From JAQTNA01 sp043743785 (GTDB taxonomy: Bacteria > Pseudomonadota > Gammaproteobacteria > Burkholderiales > Rhodocyclaceae): 25,928 nucleotides of DNA. Where the stretch lies: NCBI GenBank assembly GCA_043743785.1, contig JAYTVW010000121.1, positions 1-25,928 of the forward strand, written 5' to 3'. This document shows positions 1-7,967 of the stretch, piece by piece (the first letter of the stretch is position 1; each line of letters begins with the position of its first letter). A program made the position numbers and the translations under genes. The notes under the pieces were generated by a model. It was not told where the DNA came from, searched no databases, and was given only the letters and a program-made list of their open reading frames with translations.

Positions 1-36
1 AAACGCGCCATGTGGCTGGCCACACAAGCGTTTTGC
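1..36 (+). terminator. Hairpin followed by a short T run, probable terminator of a gene left of the window
   Basis: A stem TGTGG (11-15) pairs with CCACA (20-24) around a CTGG loop. Outer bases AAACGC (1-6) and GCGTTTT (28-34) can extend the pairing, and the run ends in TTTT. It lies 160 bp from the nearest annotated gene, which runs the other way and ends at 195, so it most likely serves a plus-strand gene outside the window. The rest of 37-194 shows no credible gene. Confidence 0.4.
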
Positions 37-194
37 AACGCAGCATGGCGCTCGTATGCAAGATGGACAATGTTCAAGTTATTCTTTCTCGGCGACTTAC
101 CGATGCGCCGCCGCCATCGCCCCCGTAACCGACCTCGTCATGCTCACAGATAGAATTTCCCGCGCCCTGTTCGAAGACATAAACCTGGTGCGCT

Positions 195-1103
195 TCAGCC
201 AGGAGATCGGGCTTCCAGCAAGAAATCCCGCACCAGGCCGATCTGGAATTCATCGGTGAACATAGGGGCGTGGCCAACGGAGGGCACTTCCACCAGCCTT
301 GCCCGGGGACCGCGGCGGGTCATGGCCTGGGCGATGTCCGGGGCCAGCAGATCGGATTCGGCGCCGCGAACCAGCAGCGTCGGACAGCGCAGGGCTTCAT
401 AGACGGGCCATAGGTCCACGTTGCCGAACACGAAGCTGTTGCGGAAAGGCGTCCCCAGGGCCGGGTCGTAGCGCATTTCCCACTGGCCGTCCGGCCGCTG
501 GCGCACCGCATGCCCGTTCAGGTGCTGCCACTGGGCGTCGCTCAAGTTACCAAAGGGCTTACACACCAGACGCCCGTAGCTGTCCGCATCCTCGAAAGAG
601 GGGAAAAGGGGCGCCTTGCCCACGTACTCGCCGATGCGCTTCAGGGACTCGGCGGTAATCAGCGGCCCCACGTCGTTCAGCACCAGCCGGGTAATGGGCG
701 TATTCGTCTGAGCCGCCAGCATCATGCCAATTAGCCCGCCCATGGAGGTGCCGACCCAATGCACCGTTTCCACATTCAGCCGGGCGAGCAGCGTCGTCAT
801 ATCGGAGAGATACACCGGAAAACCGTAGTCGGCCGCCAGCGTCAGCCAGTCGCTACGGCCCCGCCCCACCACGTCCGGGCACACCACCCTATAGCCGTCC
901 ATCAGGGCACGCGCCAGGAAATCGAAATCCCGCCCAGTGCGCGTCAGGCCATGCACGCAGACCAGTACCCGGGGATTTGCCGGATCACCCCACTCCACAT
1001 AGGCCATGCGATGGAGACCGTGGGGCCCCATGCACTGCACATGTCCCTCCCGCATGGGTGGCACGAAACCCAGCATGCGGCGCAAACGATCCCAAAAGCC
1101 CAT
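195..1103 (-). CDS. Alpha/beta-fold hydrolase
   Basis: A 302-residue single-domain alpha/beta hydrolase, probably a cytoplasmic serine hydrolase or esterase; the substrate cannot be read from the sequence. The N-terminal HG (51-52) fits the oxyanion-hole strand. The nucleophile elbow is GTSMGG with Ser120. The likely acid is Asp251 in RGAESD and the likely catalytic His is His278 in SVGHAP, so the triad is complete and in the usual order. No signal peptide or membrane segment is visible. The ATG at 1103 is preceded by a GGGGGA ribosome-binding site about eight bases upstream. The gene diverges from the arsenic operon with a 275-bp gap and does not look like part of it. Close relatives are often annotated generically as alpha/beta hydrolases. 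Confidence 0.9.
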   Translation of the reverse strand: MGFWDRLRRMLGFVPPMREGHVQCMGPHGLHRMAYVEWGDPANPRVLVCVHGLTRTGRDFDFLARALMDGYRVVCPDVVGRGRSDWLTLAADYGFPVYLSDMTTLLARLNVETVHWVGTSMGGLIGMMLAAQTNTPITRLVLNDVGPLITAESLKRIGEYVGKAPLFPSFEDADSYGRLVCKPFGNLSDAQWQHLNGHAVRQRPDGQWEMRYDPALGTPFRNSFVFGNVDLWPVYEALRCPTLLVRGAESDLLAPDIAQAMTRRGPRARLVEVPSVGHAPMFTDEFQIGLVRDFLLEARSPG

Positions 1104-1242
1104 GGTTTTCCCCCGTGAAATCAGGCCCCGAGTGTAGCGGAAAAGCTTTGCGGACAGCGTCGTGCATCCGCGTCAGACCACAACAGGGCCGGACTACCAG
1201 GCTCTGAGTGAATACCGACTCCGGCGAGGAAGCGCCTATAGT

Positions 1243-1272
1243 TTGACAATTTCACTATTATCGAAATACAAT
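1243..1272 (+). promoter_or_regulatory. Promoter of the arsenic operon with a candidate ArsR operator between -35 and -10
   Basis: TTGACA (1243-1248) and TACAAT (1267-1272) are separated by 18 bp, a near-consensus sigma-70 promoter. Inside the spacer and touching both hexamers is the dyad ATTTC-N9-GAAAT (1249-1267), correctly placed for a repressor that blocks RNA polymerase. Transcription would start near 1279, about 100 bases before arsR. A second dyad, ATTC-N10-GAAT (1360-1377), ends just before the arsR start codon. Assigning either dyad to ArsR is inference. Confidence 0.6.
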
Positions 1273-1378
1273 TCTGCGGCAGCATTTCGATCTGTGGGCG
1301 GGTTGCCCGTTGAACCCGCCCAAGCCGGCAGGCCAAACCGTCATCGGTCTGCAACAACAATTCAATATTATTCGAATC

Positions 1379-1735
1379 ATGGAAACTCTAAACGCTGCTG
1401 AGCTGCTTGCCGCCCTGGGCCATGAGTCCCGACTGGCCATCTTCCGCCTGCTCGTTGAAGCCGGCCCGGAAGGCATCAACGCCAGCGCCATAGGCGAGCA
1501 ATTGGGCCTGGTGCCCGCCACGCTGTCCTTCCATTTGGCGCATCTGAGCCGGGTCGGCCTGATTCAGGGACGACGGGAAAGCCGCTTCATCCACTACTCC
1601 GCTGCTTACGAAACCATGGATGCATTGCTGGCCTTCCTGACCAACAACTGTTGCCAGGGCAAGGCTTGCCTTCCACAAACCGCCGCTGCCGACAGGCGCT
1701 GCGGCCCCGACGCCCCCAAGGAGAAACCCCTATGA
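1379..1735 (+). CDS. arsR: ArsR/SmtB-family arsenic-responsive repressor
   Basis: A 118-residue winged-helix repressor of the ArsR/SmtB family that should bind operator DNA and release it when arsenite binds. The recognition helix region is roughly residues 33-58, and the wing (GRRESRFIHY) follows. A Cys-Cys pair (Cys91-Cys92) plus Cys97 just after the last helix resembles the C-terminal three-cysteine arsenite site of Acidithiobacillus-type ArsR rather than the CxC site in helix alpha-3 of E. coli ArsR; Cys108 is an extra candidate ligand. ATG 1379 is chosen because it places the first helix as in homologues. An in-frame TTG at 1310 is possible, and no good ribosome-binding site precedes either. 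The gene overlaps arsC by four bases (ATGA), so the two are probably translationally coupled. Confidence 0.93.
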   Translation: METLNAAELLAALGHESRLAIFRLLVEAGPEGINASAIGEQLGLVPATLSFHLAHLSRVGLIQGRRESRFIHYSAAYETMDALLAFLTNNCCQGKACLPQTAAADRRCGPDAPKEKPL

Positions 1736-2154
1736 CCCTCAAGACCGTGCTGGTGCTGTGCACCGGCAACTCCTGCCGCTCCCAGATGGGTGAAGCTATC
1801 CTCAACGCCGATCTGGCGGGCCTGGTGCGCGGCATTTCCGCCGGCACCATTCCCCAACCCAAGGTGGCGGACGGCGCCATCGAGGCCCTGAAGCTCGCTG
1901 GCTTGCCAACAGAAGGCCTCTTTCCCAAGACCGTGGACAGCCTGCTGGACGAGTCCATCGACCTGGTGGTCAGCGTCTGCGACAACGCCAAGGAAACCTG
2001 TCCCATCTTTCCGCGACAGGTTATGCGCATCCACTTGCCGTTCCACGACCCCCATGGGGAGCCGTTGGAAAGTTTCATTGCCGTGCGTGACGACATCCGC
2101 GCCCGCCTGGTGCCGGCCGTCAGCGCAGCCCTGGGGCTGGAAAAAGGAGCTTGA
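1732..2154 (+). CDS. arsC: Arsenate reductase, low-molecular-weight phosphatase type
   Basis: A 140-residue cytoplasmic enzyme reducing arsenate to arsenite, the form Acr3 exports. The fold is that of low-molecular-weight protein tyrosine phosphatases. The phosphate loop CX5R is Cys10 to Arg16, the redox pair Cys83 and Cys90 sits in VCDNAKETCP, and Asp106 in the HDPHG segment is the likely general acid. This is the cysteine relay of the Staphylococcus aureus pI258 ArsC class, which is usually recycled by thioredoxin. The ATG at 1732 follows AAGGAG with good spacing and overlaps the arsR stop. The acr3 start codon lies one base after the stop codon, so the three genes form one operon. Confidence 0.95.
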   Translation: MTLKTVLVLCTGNSCRSQMGEAILNADLAGLVRGISAGTIPQPKVADGAIEALKLAGLPTEGLFPKTVDSLLDESIDLVVSVCDNAKETCPIFPRQVMRIHLPFHDPHGEPLESFIAVRDDIRARLVPAVSAALGLEKGA

Positions 2155-2155
2155 A

Positions 2156-3208
2156 ATGAGCGCCGTTACCAAGAAACTTTCCTTCCTGGACCGCTATTTG
2201 ACCGTCTGGATATTCGCCGCCATGGCGATTGGCGTGGGCCTGGGCTATCTCGTGCCGGGCACCGAGGCCTTCATCAACCGTTTCCAGGTCGGCAGCACCA
2301 ATATTCCCATCGCCCTCGGGCTGATCCTGATGATGTACCCCCCGTTCGCCAAGGTGCGTTACGAAGAGTTACCGGACGTCTTCAGCGACAAAAAGGTACT
2401 GGGACTGTCCCTGATCCAGAACTGGATCATTGGCCCGGTACTCATGTTTGCGCTGGCCATCATCTTTCTGCCGGACAAGCCCGAGTACATGGTGGGCCTG
2501 ATCATGATCGGCCTGGCCCGCTGTATCGCCATGGTCATCGTCTGGAACGAAATCGCCAAAGGCTCCACCGAGTACGCGGCAGGTCTCGTGGCCTTCAATT
2601 CCATCTTCCAGGTAATGTTCTTCAGCGTTTACGCCTGGTTTTTTGTGACGGTGCTGCCGCCGCTGTTTGGCCTCTCCGGCATGGTGGTGGACATTTCCAT
2701 CGGCCAGATTGCCCAGAGTGTATTCATCTACCTGGGCATCCCCTGTGTCGCCGGTGTGCTGACCCGGGTCATCATGCTGCGTTTCGTGTCCAAGGAGTGG
2801 TATCACGGCCATTTCGTGCCGAAGATCGGTCCCATCACCCTGGTGGCCCTGCTGTTTACCATCGTTGTCATGTTCAGCCTCAAGGGCCAACTGATTCTCA
2901 GCCTCCCGTTGGACGTGGTGCGCATCGCCATTCCGCTCCTGATCTACTTCATGGTCATGTTCCTGTTTTCCTTCTACATGAGCAAAAAGGTCGGGGCGAA
3001 CTACAAAAAGTGCACCACGCTGTCCTTTACCGCGGCCAGCAACAATTTTGAGTTGGCGATTGCGGTGGCCATCGCCGTGTATGGCATCAACTCCGGCGCA
3101 GCCTTTGCTGCCGTCATCGGTCCCCTGGTTGAAGTGCCGGTAATGATAGGCCTGGTCAGCGTGTCCCTGTGGTTCCGGAGCCGCTACTTCCCCGCTGAAA
3201 CAGACTGA
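2156..3208 (+). CDS. acr3: Arsenite efflux permease of the ACR3 family
   Basis: A 350-residue inner-membrane protein with about ten hydrophobic segments, the usual bacterial Acr3 length. It exports arsenite produced by ArsC, driven by the proton motive force. The signature region around residues 119-150 carries Cys123 in LARCIAMV, the conserved cysteine needed for arsenite transport in characterised family members, followed by the WNEIAKGS segment. The last helices contain the conserved NNFELAIA and GPLVEVPVM motifs, with Glu326 in the second. The ATG at 2156 lies one base after the arsC stop and is preceded by AAGGAG; reading further upstream would overlap arsC deeply and add no membrane segment. 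The gene may also be named arsB in other annotations, but it is not the unrelated ArsB family. Confidence 0.95.
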   Translation: MSAVTKKLSFLDRYLTVWIFAAMAIGVGLGYLVPGTEAFINRFQVGSTNIPIALGLILMMYPPFAKVRYEELPDVFSDKKVLGLSLIQNWIIGPVLMFALAIIFLPDKPEYMVGLIMIGLARCIAMVIVWNEIAKGSTEYAAGLVAFNSIFQVMFFSVYAWFFVTVLPPLFGLSGMVVDISIGQIAQSVFIYLGIPCVAGVLTRVIMLRFVSKEWYHGHFVPKIGPITLVALLFTIVVMFSLKGQLILSLPLDVVRIAIPLLIYFMVMFLFSFYMSKKVGANYKKCTTLSFTAASNNFELAIAVAIAVYGINSGAAFAAVIGPLVEVPVMIGLVSVSLWFRSRYFPAETD

Positions 3209-3242
3209 CCGGCTGCGGTGGCCCGCCATTGGGCCGAGCCGG
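3209..3242 (+). terminator. Hairpin directly after acr3, possible terminator
   Basis: CCGGCT (3209-3214) pairs with AGCCGG (3237-3242) and, inside it, GGCCC (3220-3224) with GGGCC (3231-3235). The structure begins on the base after the acr3 stop. No T run follows, so it may be an RNA-stabilising hairpin rather than an intrinsic terminator. The remaining bases to 3348 lie between convergent genes and hold nothing else I can support. Confidence 0.4.
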
Positions 3243-3348
3243 GAAAAGCATCATTCAGGCGCCCCATCTTACCAATAGTGCTGATGCCGCAGCCGCCCGG
3301 TTTCGGCCATCTGCGGCACTAGCGGGGCCTTCACCTGCCCGACCGGAG

Positions 3349-3954
3349 TTAGCAGCTGGTACGGCGGCGCACGACCAGACTGCCAAGTGCCAGGGCCAGC
3401 AAGGCCATGGTAGCAGGCTCAGGAACAGAGCTTGAGGGCACGGCCCCCTGCACCAGGGAGCCGCTCACGAAGTAGTCTTTGTGGTTGTTACCGCTATCGG
3501 TGTTCCATGCCCATTCATGGGCAGCCCCGTCGCTATTCACCGCAAAGACAGTGGTATCCAGGGACAGAGAAGAGGCAAAGGTATCCAGGTGACTGGTGAT
3601 ACGCAGCCACAGCATGGCGTCCGGCCCGCTGAAACCCAAGGCATCCCCAGGCCCTCCATTGTCGTTTTTAATGAACCAGTTGCCGTTCCCGGCGAGCGTA
3701 TCAGCGTACTCCCGCACTGTCGGCGTTGCCGTGTTGATGAAACTGTTCACCGTGATGTCCCAGGCAATCGGGCTGTAGGGATTGGCGTCATCCACCGAGA
3801 AATAGCCGGAGGCCGTGCCGCCCCCTACGGACGTGCTGCCCGTATTGTTCAGCGTGGCGCCCTGAAGGACGTAGGTAACAATGTTTGCACTTGCATTGCC
3901 GCCCCCCAGCAAGCACATACCCGTGAGTATGATCAAAAAGATTTTTTTGCGCAT
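3349..3954 (-). CDS. PEP-CTERM sorting-domain exported protein
   Basis: A 201-residue secreted protein. Residues 1-23 are a signal peptide (positive MRKK, hydrophobic core, ASA before the likely cleavage site). The middle part is rich in Gly, Ser, Thr, Asn and Asp, matches no enzyme family I recognise, and looks like a beta-rich extracellular domain. The end carries a complete PEP-CTERM tripartite tag: VPEP at about 177-180, a hydrophobic helix and a terminal RRR cluster. In known systems such tags are processed by an exosortase and the proteins reach the surface or the exopolysaccharide matrix. The start at 3954 is chosen because AAAGGA precedes it and the signal peptide begins there; a longer frame to 4050 adds a non-hydrophobic leader. 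No exosortase gene is in the window. Confidence 0.9.
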   Translation of the reverse strand: MRKKIFLIILTGMCLLGGGNASANIVTYVLQGATLNNTGSTSVGGGTASGYFSVDDANPYSPIAWDITVNSFINTATPTVREYADTLAGNGNWFIKNDNGGPGDALGFSGPDAMLWLRITSHLDTFASSLSLDTTVFAVNSDGAAHEWAWNTDSGNNHKDYFVSGSLVQGAVPSSSVPEPATMALLALALGSLVVRRRTSC

Positions 3955-4050
3955 TTTCGATCCTTTGATAACGGATGGCACGAATGCCGAAATTGATTGA
4001 AAACCACCAGCAAGCCATGTTTTCCGGCCTGCTGACCCTTCAATGGCCAT

Positions 4051-4066
4051 AGCAACATATATTCCA
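4051..4066 (-). promoter_or_regulatory. Sigma-54-type -24/-12 promoter for the PEP-CTERM gene
   Basis: On the minus strand the bases read TGGAAT-N5-TTGCT, with GG and GC at the exact spacing needed for RpoN (consensus TGGCAC-N5-TTGCW). It lies about 97 bp upstream of the start codon at 3954, giving a leader of roughly 85 bases. Several PEP-CTERM genes in floc-forming betaproteobacteria are known to depend on RpoN with the PrsK/PrsR two-component pair, which agrees with this reading. Confidence 0.6.
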
Positions 4067-4130
4067 TGCGTTTCCTCACACTGTTATCATTGATATTTTG
4101 CAATTTAATAGACTTTCATCAATTGCGAAA

Positions 4131-4149
4131 TGTAAAATATTCCGACACC
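4131..4149 (-). promoter_or_regulatory. Proximal upstream activator motif, candidate PrsR-type site
   Basis: The plus strand reads TGTAAAATATTCCGACACC. The same motif, with one internal change, recurs at 4347. It starts 65 bp upstream of the -24 element, a normal position for an enhancer-binding protein site. Assigning it to PrsR is inference from the PEP-CTERM and sigma-54 context. Confidence 0.5.
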
Positions 4150-4346
4150 GTATGCCAGACTTGGAACAGGATTCACCCGCTGCTCCGGCAAAGCGGGTAC
4201 TCCCGCTGGAAACATCAGACGTACAGGCATGTCACGAATGGAATTTGATGAATCCGGGTCACTCACAACGCATTTCCATACGGACAATGAGGTGGCACAC
4301 GGGTGAGGCATCGCCGAAACGAGGGGCGCAATACCTGATTACAGGG

Positions 4347-4389
4347 TGTAAAATTTTCCGACACTGGCCCGGAATATTCCACCGACAAG
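4347..4389 (-). promoter_or_regulatory. Distal copies of the upstream activator motif
   Basis: TGTAAAATTTTCCGACACT (4347-4365) repeats the 4131 motif in the same orientation 216 bp away. A degenerate third copy, AATATTCC-AC-CGACA with a two-base interruption, follows at about 4373-4387. They fall in the gap between the end of comEC and the PEP-CTERM promoter. I see no second -24/-12 element or gene that would use them, so they may act from a distance on the same promoter. Bases 4150-4346 hold no supported gene. Confidence 0.45.
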
Positions 4390-4402
4390 TATTCCAGACG
4401 CT

Positions 4403-6760
4403 TCAACCATCCTGCCAATAGCGCCTGTGCTTCGGCCGTTCGGTTTCTACCGATAGCTTGCCCCCGGCGAAACGCAGGGTGACGGCCCCATCCAGATCGG
4501 TACGCAGCAGCCGGATGCCCCGCGCCTGGTAGCGTTCCAGCACCTCTGCCTTTGGATGGCCGAAACGGCTCCGGTAGCCCACGGGTATCACCACCAGGGG
4601 CGCCCCTACCGCGTCGATGAAGTCGGGCGTGGACGAGGTGCGGCTACCGTGGTGGGGCATGGTCATGACGTCGGCACGCAGCTTGTCCGGCATGCGGTGC
4701 AACAGGCGCCATTCGGACAGGCCTTCGATATCGGAGGTGAGCAGCACGCTACCCGACGGCGTGGAGATCTTCAGTACGCAGCTCATGTCGTTGGTTTTCC
4801 GCGCAGGGCTGGCATAGCTGTCGTAGTCCGGGTAGAGCATCTCGAAGGCGACCCCATCCCGATTCCAACGCTGACCGGCAAAACAAGGCCGATGACGTTT
4901 GTCGCCGGCCCGCAGGAAATGTTCCGGCGGCAGGGAACTGGCGACCCAATCCGTCGGCACGGCATCCAGGAGCGAGGCGGCGCCGCCGGAATGGTCCGTG
5001 TCCTGATGCGTAATGATGAGGCCCTCCATATGCGGCACCCCCACCGCCCGCAGGTAGGGCACCAGGATGCGGTTGCCGCTGTTGGCGTCCGCCGTGAACA
5101 AAGGCCCGGTGTCATAGATCAGGTCGGATGAGCGGGTCTGCACATGGGCCGCCAATCCCTGGCCCACATCCAGCACGGTGAGCCGCATTTCACCCTCGGC
5201 GGGGCGCTCAGGCCGCAGCAGCACCAGGGGCAGAAGCAGCAAGGCGCCCCACCAGCGGCCGGGGAAGCCCGGTGGCAGCAATACCATGGCGCAACCGGCC
5301 AAGCCCAGCAGCACGCTCCAGGCGGGTGGGGTCGCCTGCTGCCAAGTGGCGACAGGCGCATCTCCCAGCCAGGCCATGGCTCCCATCAACCAGGTCAGGA
5401 CCTGATGGGCCAGCAGCAGGGGGGCATCCAGCGGTAGCACCGCACCGAGCAGGGCCAGCGGCGTGACGACGAAGGTGATGACCGGGATGGCCAGGGCATT
5501 GGCGAAAGGCGACACCAGGGAAAACTGCTGGAACAGGGCCAGCAGCGCCGGCAGCATACCCAGGGTAACGGACCACTGGGTACGCCCCCATCCAGACAGC
5601 CAATGGTCCGGACCGACCCGGCCAGCGCCGGTATAGAAGAGGATGGCCACGGCGCCGAAGGACAGCCAGAAGCCGGCGGACAGCACTGCCAGCGGGTCCT
5701 GCACCAGTACCACCAGCAGGGCCAGGGCCAGCAGGCGGCTGCCGGAAACATTGCGGCCGCTCCACAAGGCCAGGGCCAGCGTCGTCACCATATAGAGTGT
5801 GCGTTGAGCCGGTACGCCGAAGCCCGCCAGCAGGCAGTAAGCAAAGGCGGCGAGAACGCCGCCGACGGCCGCCGCCTTCTGTGCCGGCAGGAAGAGGGCC
5901 AGGGCTGGCCGGCGCCGCCAGAGAAAAGCCACAGCCCACCAGCCGAGGGCCGCCACCATGGTGACGTGCAGGCCACTGATGGACATCAGGTGGGTAATGC
6001 CGGTGCGGGCAAAGAGCAACCACAGCTCATTGTCGATGGACTGCTGGTCCCCCACCGCCAGGGCCACCAGGATGCCCACATACTCTGCCTCGGGCAGTGC
6101 CCGGCTGAAACGCTCCCGAACACGCTCCCGCAACCGCTCCACGCCTAGGTCGAAACGCCAGACGAAGTCTGCCAGGCGTTCGTTTGGCCGCACCAGGGCG
6201 CTGGTGCGCACGTAGCCGGTAGCACGAATGCCCCGCTCAAACAACCAGGCTTCAAAGTCGAAACCGCCGGGGTTCACGTTGCCGTGGGGCCGCTTGAGGC
6301 GCACCGTCAATCGCCAGCGCTCACCGGCATGGACTTCCTGCAAGACGTTCAACTCGTCGTTGACCAATTCCTGCCGGCCCTGGTACCAGGCGAGCGAAAT
6401 CAGCCGGGGCACGGCTGCGTCCGCTTTTTCCACTTCGAAGTCGAAGCGCCGGCCCCGTTCGATCAGTTGTGGCAGGCCGGCAACGATGCCCTCCACCTGG
6501 ATATCCCTGCCCTCGTCCGCCCGTGCCAGGGATTCGGACAGGCGAAAGTGGCCGTAAGCAGCAGCCCAGGCAAAACCAAGGGCAGCGGCGGCCAGCGCCA
6601 GGGCGCCAGCGCGAAGTCGGCGCCCTGGACACCTCAGACCCAGTGCCGCAAGCCCGAGGCCGAGGAGGCCAAGCCCGGCCCAGACCGAAACGGCAGGCAG
6701 CTCTGCCTGCTGCTGGCAGCAGCCTATGCCCACGGCAAAACAGAGAATGGTGACACGCAT
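4403..6760 (-). CDS. comEC: ComEC/Rec2-family DNA internalisation protein
   Basis: A 785-residue polytopic inner-membrane protein that carries incoming single-stranded DNA into the cytoplasm during natural transformation. The order is typical of full-length ComEC: N-terminal membrane helices and a DUF4131-like soluble region (about 1-200), the competence domain with many helices beginning near LMSISGLHVTMVAALG (about 235-510), then a metallo-beta-lactamase-like domain from about residue 520. The latter has LDVGQG, ITHQDTDHSGG (near 584), a TSDIEG segment and MPHHGS, so the metal-site motifs expected of a nuclease are present. Length matches proteobacterial homologues. The start at 6760 gives a hydrophobic first helix; the ribosome-binding site is weak. 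The gene diverges from the K+ channel gene across 160 bp. No other competence gene is in the window. Confidence 0.95.
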   Translation of the reverse strand: MRVTILCFAVGIGCCQQQAELPAVSVWAGLGLLGLGLAALGLRCPGRRLRAGALALAAAALGFAWAAAYGHFRLSESLARADEGRDIQVEGIVAGLPQLIERGRRFDFEVEKADAAVPRLISLAWYQGRQELVNDELNVLQEVHAGERWRLTVRLKRPHGNVNPGGFDFEAWLFERGIRATGYVRTSALVRPNERLADFVWRFDLGVERLRERVRERFSRALPEAEYVGILVALAVGDQQSIDNELWLLFARTGITHLMSISGLHVTMVAALGWWAVAFLWRRRPALALFLPAQKAAAVGGVLAAFAYCLLAGFGVPAQRTLYMVTTLALALWSGRNVSGSRLLALALLVVLVQDPLAVLSAGFWLSFGAVAILFYTGAGRVGPDHWLSGWGRTQWSVTLGMLPALLALFQQFSLVSPFANALAIPVITFVVTPLALLGAVLPLDAPLLLAHQVLTWLMGAMAWLGDAPVATWQQATPPAWSVLLGLAGCAMVLLPPGFPGRWWGALLLLPLVLLRPERPAEGEMRLTVLDVGQGLAAHVQTRSSDLIYDTGPLFTADANSGNRILVPYLRAVGVPHMEGLIITHQDTDHSGGAASLLDAVPTDWVASSLPPEHFLRAGDKRHRPCFAGQRWNRDGVAFEMLYPDYDSYASPARKTNDMSCVLKISTPSGSVLLTSDIEGLSEWRLLHRMPDKLRADVMTMPHHGSRTSSTPDFIDAVGAPLVVIPVGYRSRFGHPKAEVLERYQARGIRLLRTDLDGAVTLRFAGGKLSVETERPKHRRYWQDG

Positions 6761-6920
6761 GCCGCCATTTTATGCAGTCGGCACCAATTTGCGGCACAAA
6801 TGCGCAAAGCCTGTGCTTTCTCATAACGAATCCGGGGGCTTTCCGTTAGAATCTGCCGCTTCGAGCAGGCTCATCCTGTCCACCGCAGCAATTTTTCCCC
6901 GATGCCGGGAACACGCATCC

Positions 6921-7958
6921 ATGATCAATCGCGCCATCCCCCTGGCAACCTGGCGGGTTTACCTCAAGCTGATCTGGTCCTGCGCCGCCCTGCTCACCAC
7001 CATGGTGATCGGCACCATTGGCTATCACCTGCTGGGCGGCCCGAAATACACCTGGCTGGACGCGTTCTACATGACCTTCATCACCGTGGCCACCATCGGC
7101 TACGGCGAAATCATCGACATGTCGAACAATCCGCCGGCACGCATATTCACCATTTTCATCGGCACCCTCGGTCTGGGGACCCTGTGGTTCATGTTTTCCA
7201 CCATCACGGTCGTGTTGCTGGAAACCGATCTCAACGAAGCCTGGCGGAGAAGGCGCATGGAAAAAGTCATACACAAGTTGCGGGGCCACTACATCGTCTG
7301 CGGCTTTGGCCGCGTCGGCCGCAACGTGGCCCAGGAACTGGAAGCCACCAACCGACACTTCGTCGGCATCGACGAAAACCTTGAACTCCTTGAAACCCAA
7401 AAGGAAAAGTCACCGACGCTACTGCTGCTGCATGGCGACGCCAGCGACGACGACATGCTCCTCGGGGCCGGTCTGGAGCACGCCAAGGGCGTCTTCGCCG
7501 TTACCGGTGACGACAGCCGCAACCTGATGATCGCCCTGACGGCCAAGCAGTTGAACCCCAGCGTGCGGGTGGTGGCGCGCTGCCACGAGATGCGCAACGA
7601 AGTGAAAATGAAAAAAGCCGGCGCCGATGCCATCGTCTCGCCGGATTTCACCGGTGGCATGCGCATCGCTTCGGCCATGGTACGGCCCCACGTCATTGGT
7701 TTCCTGGACGCCATGCGCAAGCACGAGCACGGCCTGCGCCTGGAAGAAGTCCCCGTCCCCGAAAGCTTCCTACCCCGCCTCATGGCCACCCTGCAATTGC
7801 GCAGCGGCAGCTACGTGCTGCTGGCCGTGCGCACGGGCACGGAGTGGGTGTTCAACCCGCCCAAGGATTTCATGCTGCGGCCCGGCTACACCCTCATCAC
7901 CATGGCCACGCCCCTGGGGCGCCAGGAACTGGAAGCAGGACTCATCGGTTCGGATTAA
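6921..7958 (+). CDS. Two-helix potassium channel with RCK (TrkA-N/TrkA-C) domain
   Basis: A 345-residue inner-membrane K+ channel. The first helix is about residues 14-37, followed by a pore helix and the selectivity filter TIGYG (58-62), then a second helix (about 75-100). A cytosolic RCK/TrkA-N domain follows with the nucleotide-binding GFGRVG loop (128-133) and an acidic residue at the end of the next strand (GIDEN), and a TrkA-C-like region forms the last 80 residues. This is the MthK/GsuK-like layout, in which ligand or nucleotide binding gates the pore. ATG 6921 is chosen because the membrane helix begins soon after it; an upstream in-frame extension to 6726 would overlap comEC and adds unrelated residues. 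The next gene starts ten bases downstream, so the two form an operon. Confidence 0.92.
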   Translation: MINRAIPLATWRVYLKLIWSCAALLTTMVIGTIGYHLLGGPKYTWLDAFYMTFITVATIGYGEIIDMSNNPPARIFTIFIGTLGLGTLWFMFSTITVVLLETDLNEAWRRRRMEKVIHKLRGHYIVCGFGRVGRNVAQELEATNRHFVGIDENLELLETQKEKSPTLLLLHGDASDDDMLLGAGLEHAKGVFAVTGDDSRNLMIALTAKQLNPSVRVVARCHEMRNEVKMKKAGADAIVSPDFTGGMRIASAMVRPHVIGFLDAMRKHEHGLRLEEVPVPESFLPRLMATLQLRSGSYVLLAVRTGTEWVFNPPKDFMLRPGYTLITMATPLGRQELEAGLIGSD

Positions 7959-7967
7959 GGGAGACCG

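Noticed and set aside
56..277. Short frames on both strands at the left end of the window.
   Set aside because: No ribosome-binding site, no similarity, and both overlap the end of the well-supported hydrolase gene.
2369..3229. Long minus-strand frame opposite acr3.
   Set aside because: GC-rich shadow frame with a His/Asp/Gln-rich composition and no domain; acr3 has complete family motifs on the other strand.
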